Positions 32,470-43,606 of a stretch of 64,000 nt of DNA are shown here, piece after piece. Position 1 is the stretch's first letter. Each line of letters starts with the position of its first letter. Location of the stretch: contig CM064571.1 in NCBI GenBank assembly GCA_032716605.1, forward strand, positions 10,484,405 to 10,548,404. The letters run 5' to 3'. A program made the translations under genes and the position numbers. Source of the DNA: Paralithodes platypus. Its lineage: Eukaryota; Arthropoda; Malacostraca; Decapoda; Lithodidae. The notes below the pieces were generated by a model. It saw only the letters and a list, made by a program, of their open reading frames with translations. It did not search any database and was not told the origin of the DNA.

Positions 32470-34610
32470 TGCATCAATCTATCTATCTATTGCCTGACGC
32501 CGTGATCCCCGAAGGGGTGGCCACGAACGAACCGCCCCCATGCACCTCTGTCCCCAGTCAGTCGACGCCCCTCCCCCCAAGCAGCACCGCCTTCGTTCAT
32601 GTACTTCCTCACTCCATCCTTCCACCTCTCCCTCTCTGTCCCTCCACCTCAGTGGAGAGACCTCGCTCTTGTACAGCCTCTTAGTCATTCTCTCGCTTTC
32701 CATATGTTCCATATGGCCGAACCATCTCAAGTTGTTCCTTTTCACACTTTCCAGCAGATCTACCTCGACACCACACCTCCTTCTTACTTCCTCATTAGTC
32801 TGTCTATCCCTCCATGTAACTCCGCACGCACTCCTTAAGTAATTCATTTCCACTGCTCTCACTCTTGGTCTGAGTCTCTCAACCAACGTCCATGCTTCGC
32901 TTCCGTAAGTCAGTGTCGGGATTACCACACTGTCATGCAAGGACTTCTTCACTTCCATACTGACCACCCTATTTCTTGTTACTGCTTTTAGCGTTCCTAC
33001 AACCCTCTTCCCCTGTTGTACCCTCTCCCGCACTTCTTCATCCATAGTCCCATCTTTACTCAACACACTGCCCAGATACTTAAAAGAGTTGATGATCTCC
33101 ATAGCCTGACCGTTCAGCTTCACCTCACACTCTGTGACTTCACCCCTTTCGAAGACCATAACCTTGCTCTTCCCCGCATTTACCTTCAAATTCCGTTTTT
33201 CGCACACTGTTCCAAACTCATTTACCAGACCCTGCAACTCCCATTCATTATCACTCATCAGAACTGTATCATCCGCAAACATCAGTATAGGTAGCTTCCA
33301 CTCAATTCCCTCCATTTTCAGCGATACACCAACATCCACTGCTCTTGATAGTATTTCTTTCATGACTCCATCCATATATACAGTAAACAACCACGGGGAC
33401 ATCACACACCCCTATTTCAAACCAACATTCAGGTCAAAGAACTCGCTCTGCTCACTCTCTACACATACTGCCGCCTTTGCACCCTCAAACATGCTCTTCA
33501 CTGCTTTCAGCAACTTGCCCTCTACTCCGTATATTCTAAGTACTTTCCACAAACCTTCTCTATCCACTATGTCATAGGCCTTCTCCAAGTCCATAAAGGC
33601 AACATACACCATTTGTTTCTTCTCCAGATACTTCTCCACAACACAATTCAGGGTAAAAATCTGATCTACACATCCTCTTCCCTTCCTAAAACCTCCCTGC
33701 TCGTCGCCTATCCATTTCTCCGTTCTCACTCTCACTCTCTCAATCACTACCCTACTGTATACCTTCCCTACTACGCTTAGAAGACATATTCCTCGATGGT
33801 TTCCACACACTCCTCTTTCCCCTTTGCCCTTATATAGGGGGACTATTATGCTAGCCTTCCAGTCATCGGGTGCACTCCCCTTCTCCCATGCTAGTTTTCA
33901 CATTTTCCATACCCATTCGATCACTATCTCACCACCATACCTCAACATTTCCCCACACACTCCATCTGTTCCTGGTGCTTTCCCCAACTTCACTCTTTTC
34001 ATGGCTTCCCACACTTCTGACCTCCTGATCCCCACCTCCTCCTCTACTACTTCTCTTCTTCTCCCTCCCATACCATATCCAGCTATGTTTGCTGGCTCTT
34101 CATTCCTTACATTTAGCAACTCACTGAAGTACTCCCTCCATCTTTCGACTCTCTCTTGCTTCTCGGCTAGCATTCTCCCATTCTTATCTTTCACACCCTT
34201 ACTGTTTCCCTTGCTACCTTCCCTAACTTTCTTGAGTTCTTTCCAGAACAGTTTCTTACTCTCCCTCCATTTTACACTCAGATTCCTTCCAAATTCCTCA
34301 TCTTCTCTTCTCTTACTTTCCTTCACTACTCTCTTCACCACCCTCTTACTCTCCACGGACCTCGCTCGTTTCTGTCTCTCGAAATCTTCATTCCCTCTAC
34401 TACCCAACCACTCTCTATATGCTTTCTTCTTTTCTTCCACAGCTATTCTTACCTCTTCTGTCCACCATGATGTACCTTTCACTCCCCTCCCTCTTCTCCT
34501 CACTCCACACACCTCCTCACATGCTGCACAGGTTTCATCCTTACACACCTTGCTCATCTCCTCCACTTCCTCCATAACTTCCAGGTCGAACCCACCTAGT
34601 CGTCACCTAG
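32470..34610 (-). pseudogene. RTE-like LINE, 5'-truncated copy with two nonsense changes
   Basis: The minus strand starts at about 34605 in the linker after endonuclease and runs through RT and C-terminus to a CAGGCAATAGATAGAT tail at about 32470-32495. RT blocks: GKAPGTDGVCGE (about 33980), GNHRGICLLSV (about 33790), MDLEKAYDIVDREGLW (about 33560), the MSPWLFTVYMDG block near 33400-33370, and FADDTVLMSD (about 33280-33250). C-terminal YLRSACGVTWRDRQ and WFGHMEHM are intact. I see only two nonsense changes: TGA at 33898-33900 and TAG near 33412-33414. This copy is therefore younger than the one at 14.2 kb. The 5' junction at 34605 is a typical LINE truncation. Confidence 0.9.
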
Positions 34611-34619
34611 CAGTGCATC

Positions 34620-35202
34620 ACTTAACTAAAACTTCTATTAACTGACTTCAAATAACTGACTATAGCACAATTAATACGAGGAATAGGATGTATAATTTTA
34701 CGGTCCCGAGAATCCAAGGACAGGGTAAGCTAACATTCTTCTTCACTGCCATCAAAGACTGGAATAACCTACCCCAGTCAGTCCGTGAAAAGAGAACATT
34801 ATATTCCTTCAGACGTAGCATGAAGGAGCACCTGAACCGAGCAGTTGCGAGATGGGAGCCCCAAGCTTATGTCTACTATTAGCTAAATATGACATAATTG
34901 ATAGACAAAACAAACTGAATTGATTACTAAAATATTTTGACCAATCCATCTATAGAATGTAAGGTATCTTAATATAACCCCCTAGAAATACTTTCTCTAA
35001 AATATCTGCATTTTTTATCCTCCCCTTTTTCCCCAGCTAACCTAATCCCACAAGGACCCCAATGGAAATACGCCTAACAGCCTTATTGGCCTATCCTTAG
35101 TTGGAATTATGCAGCTGGTATACATGTCATATTTGTAACATATTATGTGGTACCAACATTGTAAAATGCTAACTGAATAAATATTATTATTATTATTATT
35201 AG
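34620..35202 (+). mobile_element. LINE 3' end (L2/CR1-like) with (ATT)n tail
   Basis: A short C-terminal coding piece is followed by about 300 bp of 3' UTR and AATAAATATTATTATTATT at 35178-35202. Trinucleotide tails of this kind are usual in L2/Rex1-like LINEs. Truncated at the 5' side, where it meets the RTE copy. Confidence 0.75.
34640..34882 (+). pseudogene. LINE ORF2 C-terminal piece
   Basis: The frame encodes a short segment ending VYY and TAG at 34880-34882. It includes FTVPRIQGQGKLTFFFTAIK and DWNNLPQSVRE. The F-x-x-x-x-x-DWN-x-LP pattern with a following basic helix is the conserved C-terminal end of CR1/L2-type proteins. Nothing of the RT remains. The family cannot be fixed more closely from 80 residues. 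Confidence 0.75.
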
Positions 35203-35210
35203 GATTAAAG

Positions 35211-35414
35211 TTAGCGCCAACGAACTTGACAATAATCTTGACCCCTGACCTCTCTGTAACTCAAAAGGGCCAAGAGCAAACTGGCTGTAATTATCCATAC
35301 CTATTTCCTGGTGGATTCTTCCCAAATGATAGAAACGTCAGCCCGATCGCTATTATTTATTTCGAGTTATAAGAAGTTTAGGGGTCAAGATTATTGTCCA
35401 GTTCGCTGGCGCTA
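35211..35414. mobile_element. 204-bp foldback MITE
   Basis: Left end TTAGCGCCAACGAACTTGAC and right end CAGTTCGCTGGCGCTA are inverted copies. The similarity continues inward over ATAATCTTGACCCC, giving about 50-bp arms. It sits nine bases after the ATT tail of the LINE. Related but decayed copies occur at 17915-18080 and 35545-35715. Confidence 0.8.
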
Positions 35415-35934
35415 CCTATAACACATCAATTCAAGATAAATATGTAAAATATGTACCTCTTTCAGGCTGCTATGTGTTCTATTAGCTACTGTAACGCATA
35501 TAATTATTCATAACTCTAGTCTGTTCATTGTAAGTAAGCCACAAATCTCGACCGTTAACCTCAGTTACTCAAAAAGGGGTAGAACAAATGGGGTGAAAGT
35601 CCCCAGACCTATTCCCTGACTGACTCTTAAAATTGCATCAATATTAGCTAGATTACTTTTGTCGTTACTGAGTTATAGAGGTTAGTGGTCATGATTTTTG
35701 CCTATTTATAATGAATAGACTATAGCTTTTTCGTAACTTAACCCAACAATATTGGTTGGGGTTGCACTTGTTGAGAGCTACCAGTTGAAATATTGGCTTT
35801 TGGATCTCCCTTTAGATCAGTCGTGTACAGTAAAATAAATGCGTGCTCAGTAATTTAACAAACATGTTCTTTGTTTATTATATAAGTAATGTTTCGTGAT
35901 AAAGAAAATATGTAATACCGGCTTCATTAATATA
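35415..35934. other. Flank with decayed foldback copy at 35545-35715
   Basis: ACCGTTAACCTCAGTTACTC and GAGTTATAGAGGTTAGTGGT face each other about 130 bp apart, as in the 17.9-kb copy. The rest shows no gene. Confidence 0.5.
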
Positions 35935-36759
35935 TTAACCCACTGAGCACCAGCTAATTATAAATAAATGTACATCCAGGGACCGGCCTATTTTGCCATT
36001 TATGTTTTTTTCTAAAATGGAAGAAAAAGGTGAGAAATGAAGAAAAAACTAATAAATTACTCACCTCGGTCATTTGGGGGTCGTATGGGGGGGGCAGCCT
36101 CATACATCAGCTGAGGCCAGGCGGCCTTCAAACTTCCCGCCCGGCCAGCCACAGTTGAGCGCGGCAGCATGGCAGATGTACGATGCGGCCAGTTTTCGAG
36201 TGACGGTTATTTACACCACCCGAGCATCATGTGTGCCTTCATAGTCCAGATATTAGTAACATGTATCACATAATGTCATTGTAAGTGAAGTTACAGTGTG
36301 ATAAGTGCATAGATATAAGTCTTGTAAGTACACACGAGTGGCAAGACCGTGGCGCATCCCCGTTGCCATGGAGACTGGCGGCCATTATGGTCTCGGACAA
36401 TAACAGAACGCACGAACTGACACACACACAGCTGACTGACACACGCCACCAACACTTTCCCTTTTATTGCGGTTCTCTCTTACTCCCCTGCTTTATTCAG
36501 TTTTCATGTCACTTCCCCTCTTTATTCAGTTTATTACTTTATCATATGTTTTATAGTTATAAAATATGAGTTTCACACATTGTTTTACGCACGTTTGACT
36601 TAGAAATAGTATATATTTACACTTATTGGTGTCCGTCACTGTTTTACATACCGGTATATTTGAGTGTCAATCTCACTTACATATTGTGTTCGGCACTTTG
36701 TATATATTTATATTTACACTAGGTTTATATACACACACACTTCATAGCGTCTTTTATCG

Positions 36760-39394
36760 CAGTCTTTGAGTACAGTTTTAGAAATGCTCAAGGGTGTGAT
36801 ACTCCCTGAAGCAGTCCGGGAAGCACAGTCCAACATCACATTCCCGGCACATATACCTGCTATCTGATCTCTCAGGCTCCCTCTGTGTCGTGTTGCGGCA
36901 CACATGACACCTCCTTTGGGGTTTTTCCTTGTGTTCTGTGGGCGGCACATATTCAGCGAAGTGGCGTTGTGTCAGCCTGGCAATCCCTTCTGCTGCTGGC
37001 CGTCAATGGTTGCTGGAGGTGGGGGGAAGTCATGAATTCCCTCAACGTCTCCCTGGACAACTCGATGCAGAAGTTCTCCAGCGTTTCCTGCTTGCCGGTG
37101 ATTGTTGAGTAGAGGATATGGCTGTTGTAGAGGGTGAGATCGAGGAGGTGGAAGAATAACTTCTTATACTACCTCATCGTCTTCCTTGCACACTCACATG
37201 ACGAGATGACAGCATCTGATTTGTCCACCAGCCTCATGTTGATGTTATAATCACAGATGGCCAAAGGTTTCTTGATAGTTTCGCCAGTTGCTCTGTCACG
37301 ACGTCTGCTGTCTAGGAAGATGGGACAGTGGACTGTTGTGAGGAGGTTCACATCCCGGTTATTCATCCAGGACAACATGAGGACATTGTTAGCCTGCTTG
37401 TGGATGATGGAGCCCTTTTCCCGCCTGGGTGGTAGTTCGGGCATGAAGATACGATTCCTCCTGACGGTGCCACAGACTCCTGTAGTGCGGCTATGCAGGA
37501 ACTTGGCAAGGGAGGGGTTGGTGTACCAGTTGTCCAGGTACAGTATGTGGCCCCTGTCCAGGTAGCCCTGCAGCATGGTGATGACGACGGCCCCAGAAAT
37601 TCCGTATGTCCTCGTTTCCACCAATTCTGTTTTCTTGCCCAAATACAGAATTAGGTCCTGGATGTAACCGGTTTGACAGTCACACATCACGAAGGTCTTC
37701 AGGCCATATCGATGTTGTTTGCTGGGCATGTACTGCCGGGTGCCAATATTCCCCCTCCACAGCAGCAAACTCTCATCAATAATGAGCTTCTGATGGGGTT
37801 TGAAGGCGGCAGCAAGCTTCACCTTCAGGTACTCGAAGATGGGTCTTATCCTCTCCATGGGGTCCTTCATAGCTCTTGGTTGACTTTGATTTTTGGTGTG
37901 GGCTGCCAGGCTGTCAATGAAATGTAGGTTCCCCATTATGGCTGTGAACCTATTTCTGCTCATTATTTGGCCAAAAATAGGGGTTCGGACGAGGGGATCC
38001 CAGGACCAGTACTTTTTTATGGAGGATTTCTTTGTGACCCCCATCAGCATGACAATGGCCAAGAATGTGTAAAACTCCGGGACATCAAGGGAGGACCATG
38101 ACAGCCTTGCAGAGTATTTTGACTGCTCCTTCCCAGCCATGAAATAATAATTGTACCAGTTGGTCAAGTCAACAACTAGAGCCACGAGATTTGTAGTGAA
38201 GAACTGCCTGAAGATCTCAAGTCTCGTGGTCTGCCGCCCCTGGTTTGGGAGCGTAGGGCCGGCAATCCCAGCGCCCACAAAGTTGTAGTCGGTGGGCACA
38301 AAGTTGTCTCCATCCACCCAATCCCACAAGTCGGGTTGAGCGGCACCTTCGTCGCCAGAGTCGTCAGGAGGGGAGTCACCATCAGGGCGGCGGGAGGGCC
38401 CTGCCCTGCCTCTTACCGTGCCTCTTGCCCCTGCCCTCAACCTCGGCCTTGGTCGAGCCGACCCAGCCCATGCTCTCGCACCACCAGGGGTGGGGCGTAT
38501 TAGGGTCACCTTAGATGCCCTTCGGCCACGCCCACGCACAGGACCACGGGCACGCCCACGTATGTTTATAGGGCATTGCGCACGATCAGGGCGTTGCGCA
38601 TGATCAGGGCGTTGTGGCGTTGCAGGCGGTGATGGTGTCTGAGTGTCGTGTCTGTGGGAGGTCCCAGGCTGAGGAGAAGGTACAGGTGAGTATGGTGGTG
38701 GTCCGGGAGGTGATGGTGGGGGCGAGTCAATCCGGGGTGATGAGGGAAACAGGCGGCGTGCGGCAGGGCGTGGGTGGCGTGGTGGAGATGATTCTAGGGC
38801 AGGCATATCCTCATCTGTTGTTTCTGAAGAAGAAGTCAATGGCTGCACTGCTAATATGGCTGCACCCTTGCGCAACTCATAGAAAGTGTGAGGGGTTGGC
38901 GCTTTTAGTGGAGAGGGGATGCAGGGTCATGGGGAAGGCAAACGAGGTGGGGGAGCACCACGGCGAGCCACGTGTGGTGTCGGAGTTTAACCCACCTCCT
39001 CCTCCTCCTCCTCCTCATCATCCTCACCTCTTCTCTTCTCAGCCCTACGATGAGAAAGTGGAATGTTGATGAAGGCCATGGGGTCTGGGTCATCTTCCTC
39101 CTCCTCATCTTGCTCTTCCCCACTTGCTGGGGAATCCACTATGTCACGGGGAGCGGGGGAACGGTAGCTACTCTCCTCCCTTTGTTGTAACATGGCGTAC
39201 CGTTCAGAGATGGAGAGATAGGGTTGCTCCTCATGCATGTCATCTATCTCGGCCAAAGTGGGACTATATTCGTCCTCTGAATCGTCATTTGATGATCCAG
39301 TGTCACTATCAGGCACATCACTCTCCTCAAGTATGGCCATGGCATCGGCCAGTGATATTCCCCTGCGTGGGTAACGGCGTGGTAAATCCGACAT
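36760..39394 (-). pseudogene. piggyBac transposase, interrupted
   Basis: On the minus strand the likely start is the ATG at 39394 (MSDLPRRYPRRG). An acidic Ser/Asp/Glu-rich N-terminus extends to a stop at 38987, then a frame change leads to the main stretch (38875-37169, 568 codons). That begins with a Pro/Arg-rich low-complexity region and passes into the DDE domain: LIIDESLLLWRG (catalytic Asp near codon 367), ILYLDNWYTNP (near 448) and INMRLVDKSD (near 551). A TAG at 37169-37171 interrupts it. The same frame then continues for about 50 codons before a second frame change near 37005. The C-terminal Cys-rich zinc-binding domain (CHVC, YMCRECDVGLCF, DCF.EYHT) ends near 36780. Three breaks in all. 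The catalytic triad itself is preserved. Confidence 0.9.
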
Positions 39395-39489
39395 GGTGTT
39401 GCACCCGCAAGATGTATGGGTAAACTGACTTTCCTTTGTCACGCACGTCCCTTGTCCCAACAAACCGAGATTTGTGAGTTGCCATACAT

Positions 39490-40010
39490 TGCCTACATCC
39501 TAAGGAATATCCCATACAAATATCAAGCCTATAGCTACCATAGGACAAGAGTAAATAAGGTCGAAAGTCGTTGGGAGATAAGTGGGTACAGTGTCTTTCA
39601 TCACCTCCCCCGCATGACCACCCGCCCGGCAGGACTTGGGGGATAGCTGAGCATGGTCAAGTAATGCGTACATCCTTAGGCGTGTCTCACACAAATTTCA
39701 AGCCGATAGCTACCATAGGACAAGAGTAAATGAGGTCGAAAGTCGTTGGGAGATAAGTGGGTACAGTGTTTTTCATCACCTCCCCCGCATGACCACCCGC
39801 CCGGCAGCACTTGGGTGACAACTGAGTATGGCATTGTAATGCGTACATCCTAAGGTGTATCTCACACAAATCTCAAGACTCTAGATCCCATATGACAGGA
39901 GTAAATAAGGTCCAAATTCGCGGTGAAATAAGTGGGTAAAGTGGCGCCACTAATCCAGCCACCACCACCCGTGCGGCCTGGCTGGCCGGTTCCCGTGTAC
40001 CGCCCCTGTT
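39490..40010. repeat. 175-bp tandem repeat in the piggyBac subterminal region
   Basis: TGC(C/G)TACATCCTTAGG-type unit starts fall at 39490, 39665 and 39840, exactly 175 bp apart. The units share ATAGCTACCATAGGACAAGA, GGGAGATAAGTGGGTACAG and CACCCGCCCGGCAG. The third is more diverged, and a fourth is barely recognisable up to about 40090. They lie between the transposase start and the right end. Confidence 0.9.
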
Positions 40011-40171
40011 CGCCATCACTCTACGGTACCTCCCCTACCATTCTCAAGCTATTTCCTACCATACGAGCCGAATAATAGCGGTTTTAGTGGCCGCCGACAC
40101 GTCGTCGCTGGGGTTTAGCGTTACATACATTGCCGACGACAACGTGTCATCGCTGGGGCTCAGTGGGTTAA

Positions 40172-40440
40172 ACATGTTTGAATAAGCAAATGGTTCTAAA
40201 TTTAATATCCTCCTTTTTACGTCGTTCTTCCTCATCTACAAATAAAAAACAAAACAACAGCAAAAACGATAAGACAATAACATCACATTATCGCAACATT
40301 ATCGCCAAAACCAACAACAAACCTAACAATAACATCATCGTCATACATCATCATCATCGTCAACAACAACAGTATTAGGGATTATATCCTTCCATTCCAT
40401 ATACCCTTTTTATACCCTAGATTTTTTCAAGTGTATGGCT
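40172..40440. other. AAC-rich flank
   Basis: AAC/ATC-rich low-complexity sequence (40240-40380). No gene. Confidence 0.5.
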
Positions 40441-40447
40441 GGTGTTA

Positions 40448-41920
40448 TACCAGGTTTTTACAGGGGTTGTATTGACTAATTACTATTAGGTAGGTTCTTA
40501 CTCGACTGGGAAAAATGAGACCAACACAAACACAAGTATGAAGGCAACAGAGGATAATATAACACAGAGTACAAACATAGATTGTTCTTATTCGACAGTA
40601 ACATATGCTTAAAGGTACAATATTACATCAGACATGGATAGGTAATTATGTAACAGCACAATCGAGGATCCACTAGGTGCCTCAAAGGGGAGATATTGGG
40701 CAGGTTCCGACGGTCTTTGAAGATGCGGCTGCGTTGTACAGTAAACCCCCGCCCTTTCGGACTCTGCCCTTTCGGAATTCCAAGACTTTCGGACAAGCAT
40801 TTCAATTCGGACTCATGGTTCAGCCTTTCGGATTTTCCGAAAGGCTGAGAAAATACCTCCGTCCTTTTCGGACTACATTTAACTTCGGACTCATGGTTCA
40901 GGTTTTCGGATTTGTCCGAAAGGCTGAGAGAAATTAAATCGCATTCGGACCAAAGAGCCGAGTTTCGGACTTGTCTGGTTAGGTGAATGTTTATTCGGAC
41001 TTATAAACTTCGGACATTATTTCAGCCTTTCAGATTTGTCTGAAAGGCTGAGAAAAATTAAATCTCATTCGGACCGAAGAGCCGAGTTTTGAACTTGTCT
41101 GGTTAGGTGAATGTGTATTCGGACTTATAAACTTCGGACTCGGCCCTTTCGGACTTTTGACACTTTCGGACAGGGATCTCCCCCGATTAGTCTGAAAGGG
41201 CGGGGGTCTACTGTACTCCCGACAACGTCCTGGTCCGTGGTGGTGATCCTGCCGTGTGACGGTGACAGAGTTAGTGAAGACTTCCTTGAGGATCTTCTGA
41301 AGAACTTTGATGTTGGGGTCTTATACGAATACGAGCCGTTTCACCAGTGTCTATGCTCTCGTATTGTAGGACTTAAGTAGGGAGTCGTTTCACCAGTGTC
41401 TTACGCCCTCCACTACGAACCTGTGACCTAGACTTCCTACAGGAGTCTCTGGAAGAACTTTGATGTATGTTGGATCTTGGGTTTATACGAGTACGAGCCA
41501 TTTCACCAGTGTCTTACGCTCTCATATCATAGGACTTAAGTAAGGAGTTGTTTCACCAGTGTCTTGCACCCTCCACTACGAGTCCTGACTTAGAAGGAAG
41601 CCGTTTCATCAGTGTCGTCTTACACTCTTCCAACCAGTCTTACTGTTTTTGTAGGTTTACTAAAACTAGAGCGCTTGGTCAGTACTGCATACTCTAGCTA
41701 AATTAATTCCTGTATCAAGGCAATGTAAAGATGTTGGGTGGTCAAAAGGGTGGTCCAACAAGGATACAAGCAAATCCAAGATACCTTCGAGAAATGCATA
41801 GAATAGTTCCACCAGTGTCTTACTTCCTCAAGGCAATTTCTCGATTAACAGGCCCAAGTCTTCTGGTTATCAATCCGACCTGTGTGGTATTGATATCCTT
41901 CCAACTCTACTGATGATGAG
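40448..41920 (+). mobile_element. Unrecognised non-coding element, possible copy 3
   Basis: The start TGTTATACCAGG, then CGACTGGG, AGAGGATA(A)TATAACAC and GCACAATCGAGGATCCA, follow the order seen at the left ends of copies 1 and 2. After that the sequence differs: repeated TTTCACCAGTGTCTTACGC and CTCCACTACGA units (41340-41620) replace the CACTGGTG units, and no palindrome series is seen. It may be a related subfamily. A MITE lies in it at 40739-41213. Confidence 0.5.
40739..41213. mobile_element. pogo/Tigger-like MITE, TA-flanked
   Basis: Ends CAGTAAACCCCCGCCCTTTC and the complement of CAGTAGACCCCCGCCCTTTC, with TA at 40737-40738 and 41214-41215, give a terminal inverted repeat of at least 24 bp. 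CAGTA-ACCCCCG with TA duplication matches pogo/Tigger-type ends. The interior carries the motif TTCGGAC or its complement many times, in both orientations, and a tandem pair of about 130 bp (TAAATC.CATTCGGACC..AGAGCCGAG...). No coding capacity. Confidence 0.85.
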
Positions 41921-42370
41921 GTGGGCCGAGGTAGTCTTACCATTTCCGTCGTCCTCCTCGGTGGGTCATTTCGCAGCTAGAGGGGCGGCTGTGCTTGGAG
42001 GAAGGTCTTGGTTGACTGCGGTAGCCCTTCTGGGAATCCGCACCACGGCGGTGGTGCGTCTCAGGGCAAGAAGGGCGCATGGTGTGTTGAGAGGTATACA
42101 CTATTCTTTCCCCACGATGTCTTGAGTGGTCATCTCTGGTTTGTGCATCGTTGTCTGTTGACGTCCTCACAGGTATGTTCTTTCCTGGGGTCGAGGGAAG
42201 TGCCTGGGTGATATGCGACCCGAGCGAAGCGTGGTGAGCATGCTCTTGTGCCCTCTTGTCTTCGTGGCGTGGTGGCAGTGGTTGTTGTTGTTTGCGGGGC
42301 CTCGTCTCCTTCGTTCCTTTCATTCACGCTTTTCTTGCCTATCTCAGCTGGCCTCCCAAAAGTACAGTTG
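41921..42370 (+). repeat. Dispersed repeat segment (partner 31.9-32.15 kb)
   Basis: The block 42045-42280 is homologous to the segment fused to the LINE at 31896-32150. Sequence before and after (GGTAGTCTTACCATTTCCG; TCTTGCCTATCTCAGCTGGC) has no partner in the window. GC-rich with a TTG run near 42282. It could be the 5' region of an RTE-type element, but nothing coding follows. Confidence 0.5.
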
Positions 42371-43320
42371 ACCACATCAATTTGGACGCATTCAGTAATA
42401 TCCCTTTATGTATGAAAGGTAAAACTAAAGTGACGGATATAGGAGTGTAGTTTGTCATGCAGTACAAATTGTGTGTTAGCAGTTTATTTAACTTTTCCCA
42501 CTCAAAAATGTAATCTGTAATACTGTAGTCTTCACTATGCCGAATCTGGAAATTGTGACCCCTATACTCGATATTTTTTAATCTGGCGGAAAGTTTATTT
42601 ATCGATGGAAAATGTGAAACTGCTATGTCTCTACGTCATATTCTAGACAGGTTGTTGTTCTCCTCTACTTCCCATAGCCGGTTCTGACTACCTTTTTCGT
42701 CATTCTTAGTTCTAACTTTTTTCCGAATGCAATGTGGCCATAATGGTGTGCCCCATGGTTCCCTAGTGTCTTACTCTCACAACCCACTGGAACAAGTTTG
42801 CCTTTCTCTCTCTGGTGTAGGGATGAGGCGACCCCACCGCCCGCCACTTTGGTGATGCAATCAGCTTCTGGAGCAATGGACGACTATCTTCAGAAAATTC
42901 CTGTGCTTGGTATGCTTCCAGCCAGGGCCCCACTGGGGTAAATAAAATAGCAAAGCAGTGGTGGAACTGCTATCCAGGTGAGGGACTGCTCTGGGTCTGC
43001 TCCTTCAGTGCCAAGGGTCATAATCCACTTAGTGGATATGGCACTGTGCAGTGGGTTAGTGGAGGCATGTCTGGGAGCCCGGAGGCAGTTTCTGCCATGG
43101 CCGTCCCTTTTGGGGCGCTTTTCTGGAAGCGAGGCATCAGATTGATGATGATGATGATGATGATTGTTGTTGTTGTTGTTGTAGTAGCCCCAAGATTCCC
43201 TTTTAAGAGAATCCCGCGGCGTCCAGGTAGTCCGCCACCTCCCTCGGGTAGGTCCAGAGATCTCTAAGTGAAGTGCTGTTGAAGTTATGTCTGTGGTGGG
43301 CAAGCGTTGGGCAGTGGAGT
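42371..43320. other. No gene; simple repeats
   Basis: Mixed sequence with (TGA)n-(TTG)n at about 43144-43182 and a GC-rich segment before it that looks like a SINE/LINE 3' body (GGCAGTTTCTGCCATGGCCG), not further identified. Confidence 0.4.
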
Positions 43321-43323
43321 TAA

Positions 43324-43574
43324 TCAACTCTGCGTAAGCAGAGTTTGATATCGCCCCCCCGTATAGTGGGTACCACCGGAAAAAAATGTCTGTCGTCGTC
43401 GTCGTCGTCGTCGTCGATGTAGTCCGTCTGTCCCGAAACTCCTCCTAGACCGTTGGACGGATTTTCACCAAATTTCACACAAACATTTGTTGGGTGAATG
43501 CGAAGGTCAGTCAAAAAAGATTTTTTGAATATGTGCAATACATATGATTTTAGATCCAAAATATGGTTTTACCA

Positions 43575-43606
<32 letters not shown>

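Larger units (their letters stand above)
35939..40167 (-). mobile_element. piggyBac element, 4229 bp, with TTAA target duplications
   Basis: TTAA at 35935-35938 and 40168-40171 flank CCCACTGAGCACCAGC on the left and the complement of CCCACTGAGCCCCAGC on the right, a 16-bp terminal inverted repeat with one mismatch. A second subterminal copy of the right-end block (CGTCGTCGCTGGGG) lies at about 40094-40112. The transposase is on the minus strand. The element is complete in structure but its gene is broken. Confidence 0.95.

Noticed and set aside
38614..39069. Plus-strand frames at 37.2-39.4 kb as host genes
   Set aside because: They are antisense to the piggyBac transposase and lie inside the TTAA-flanked element.
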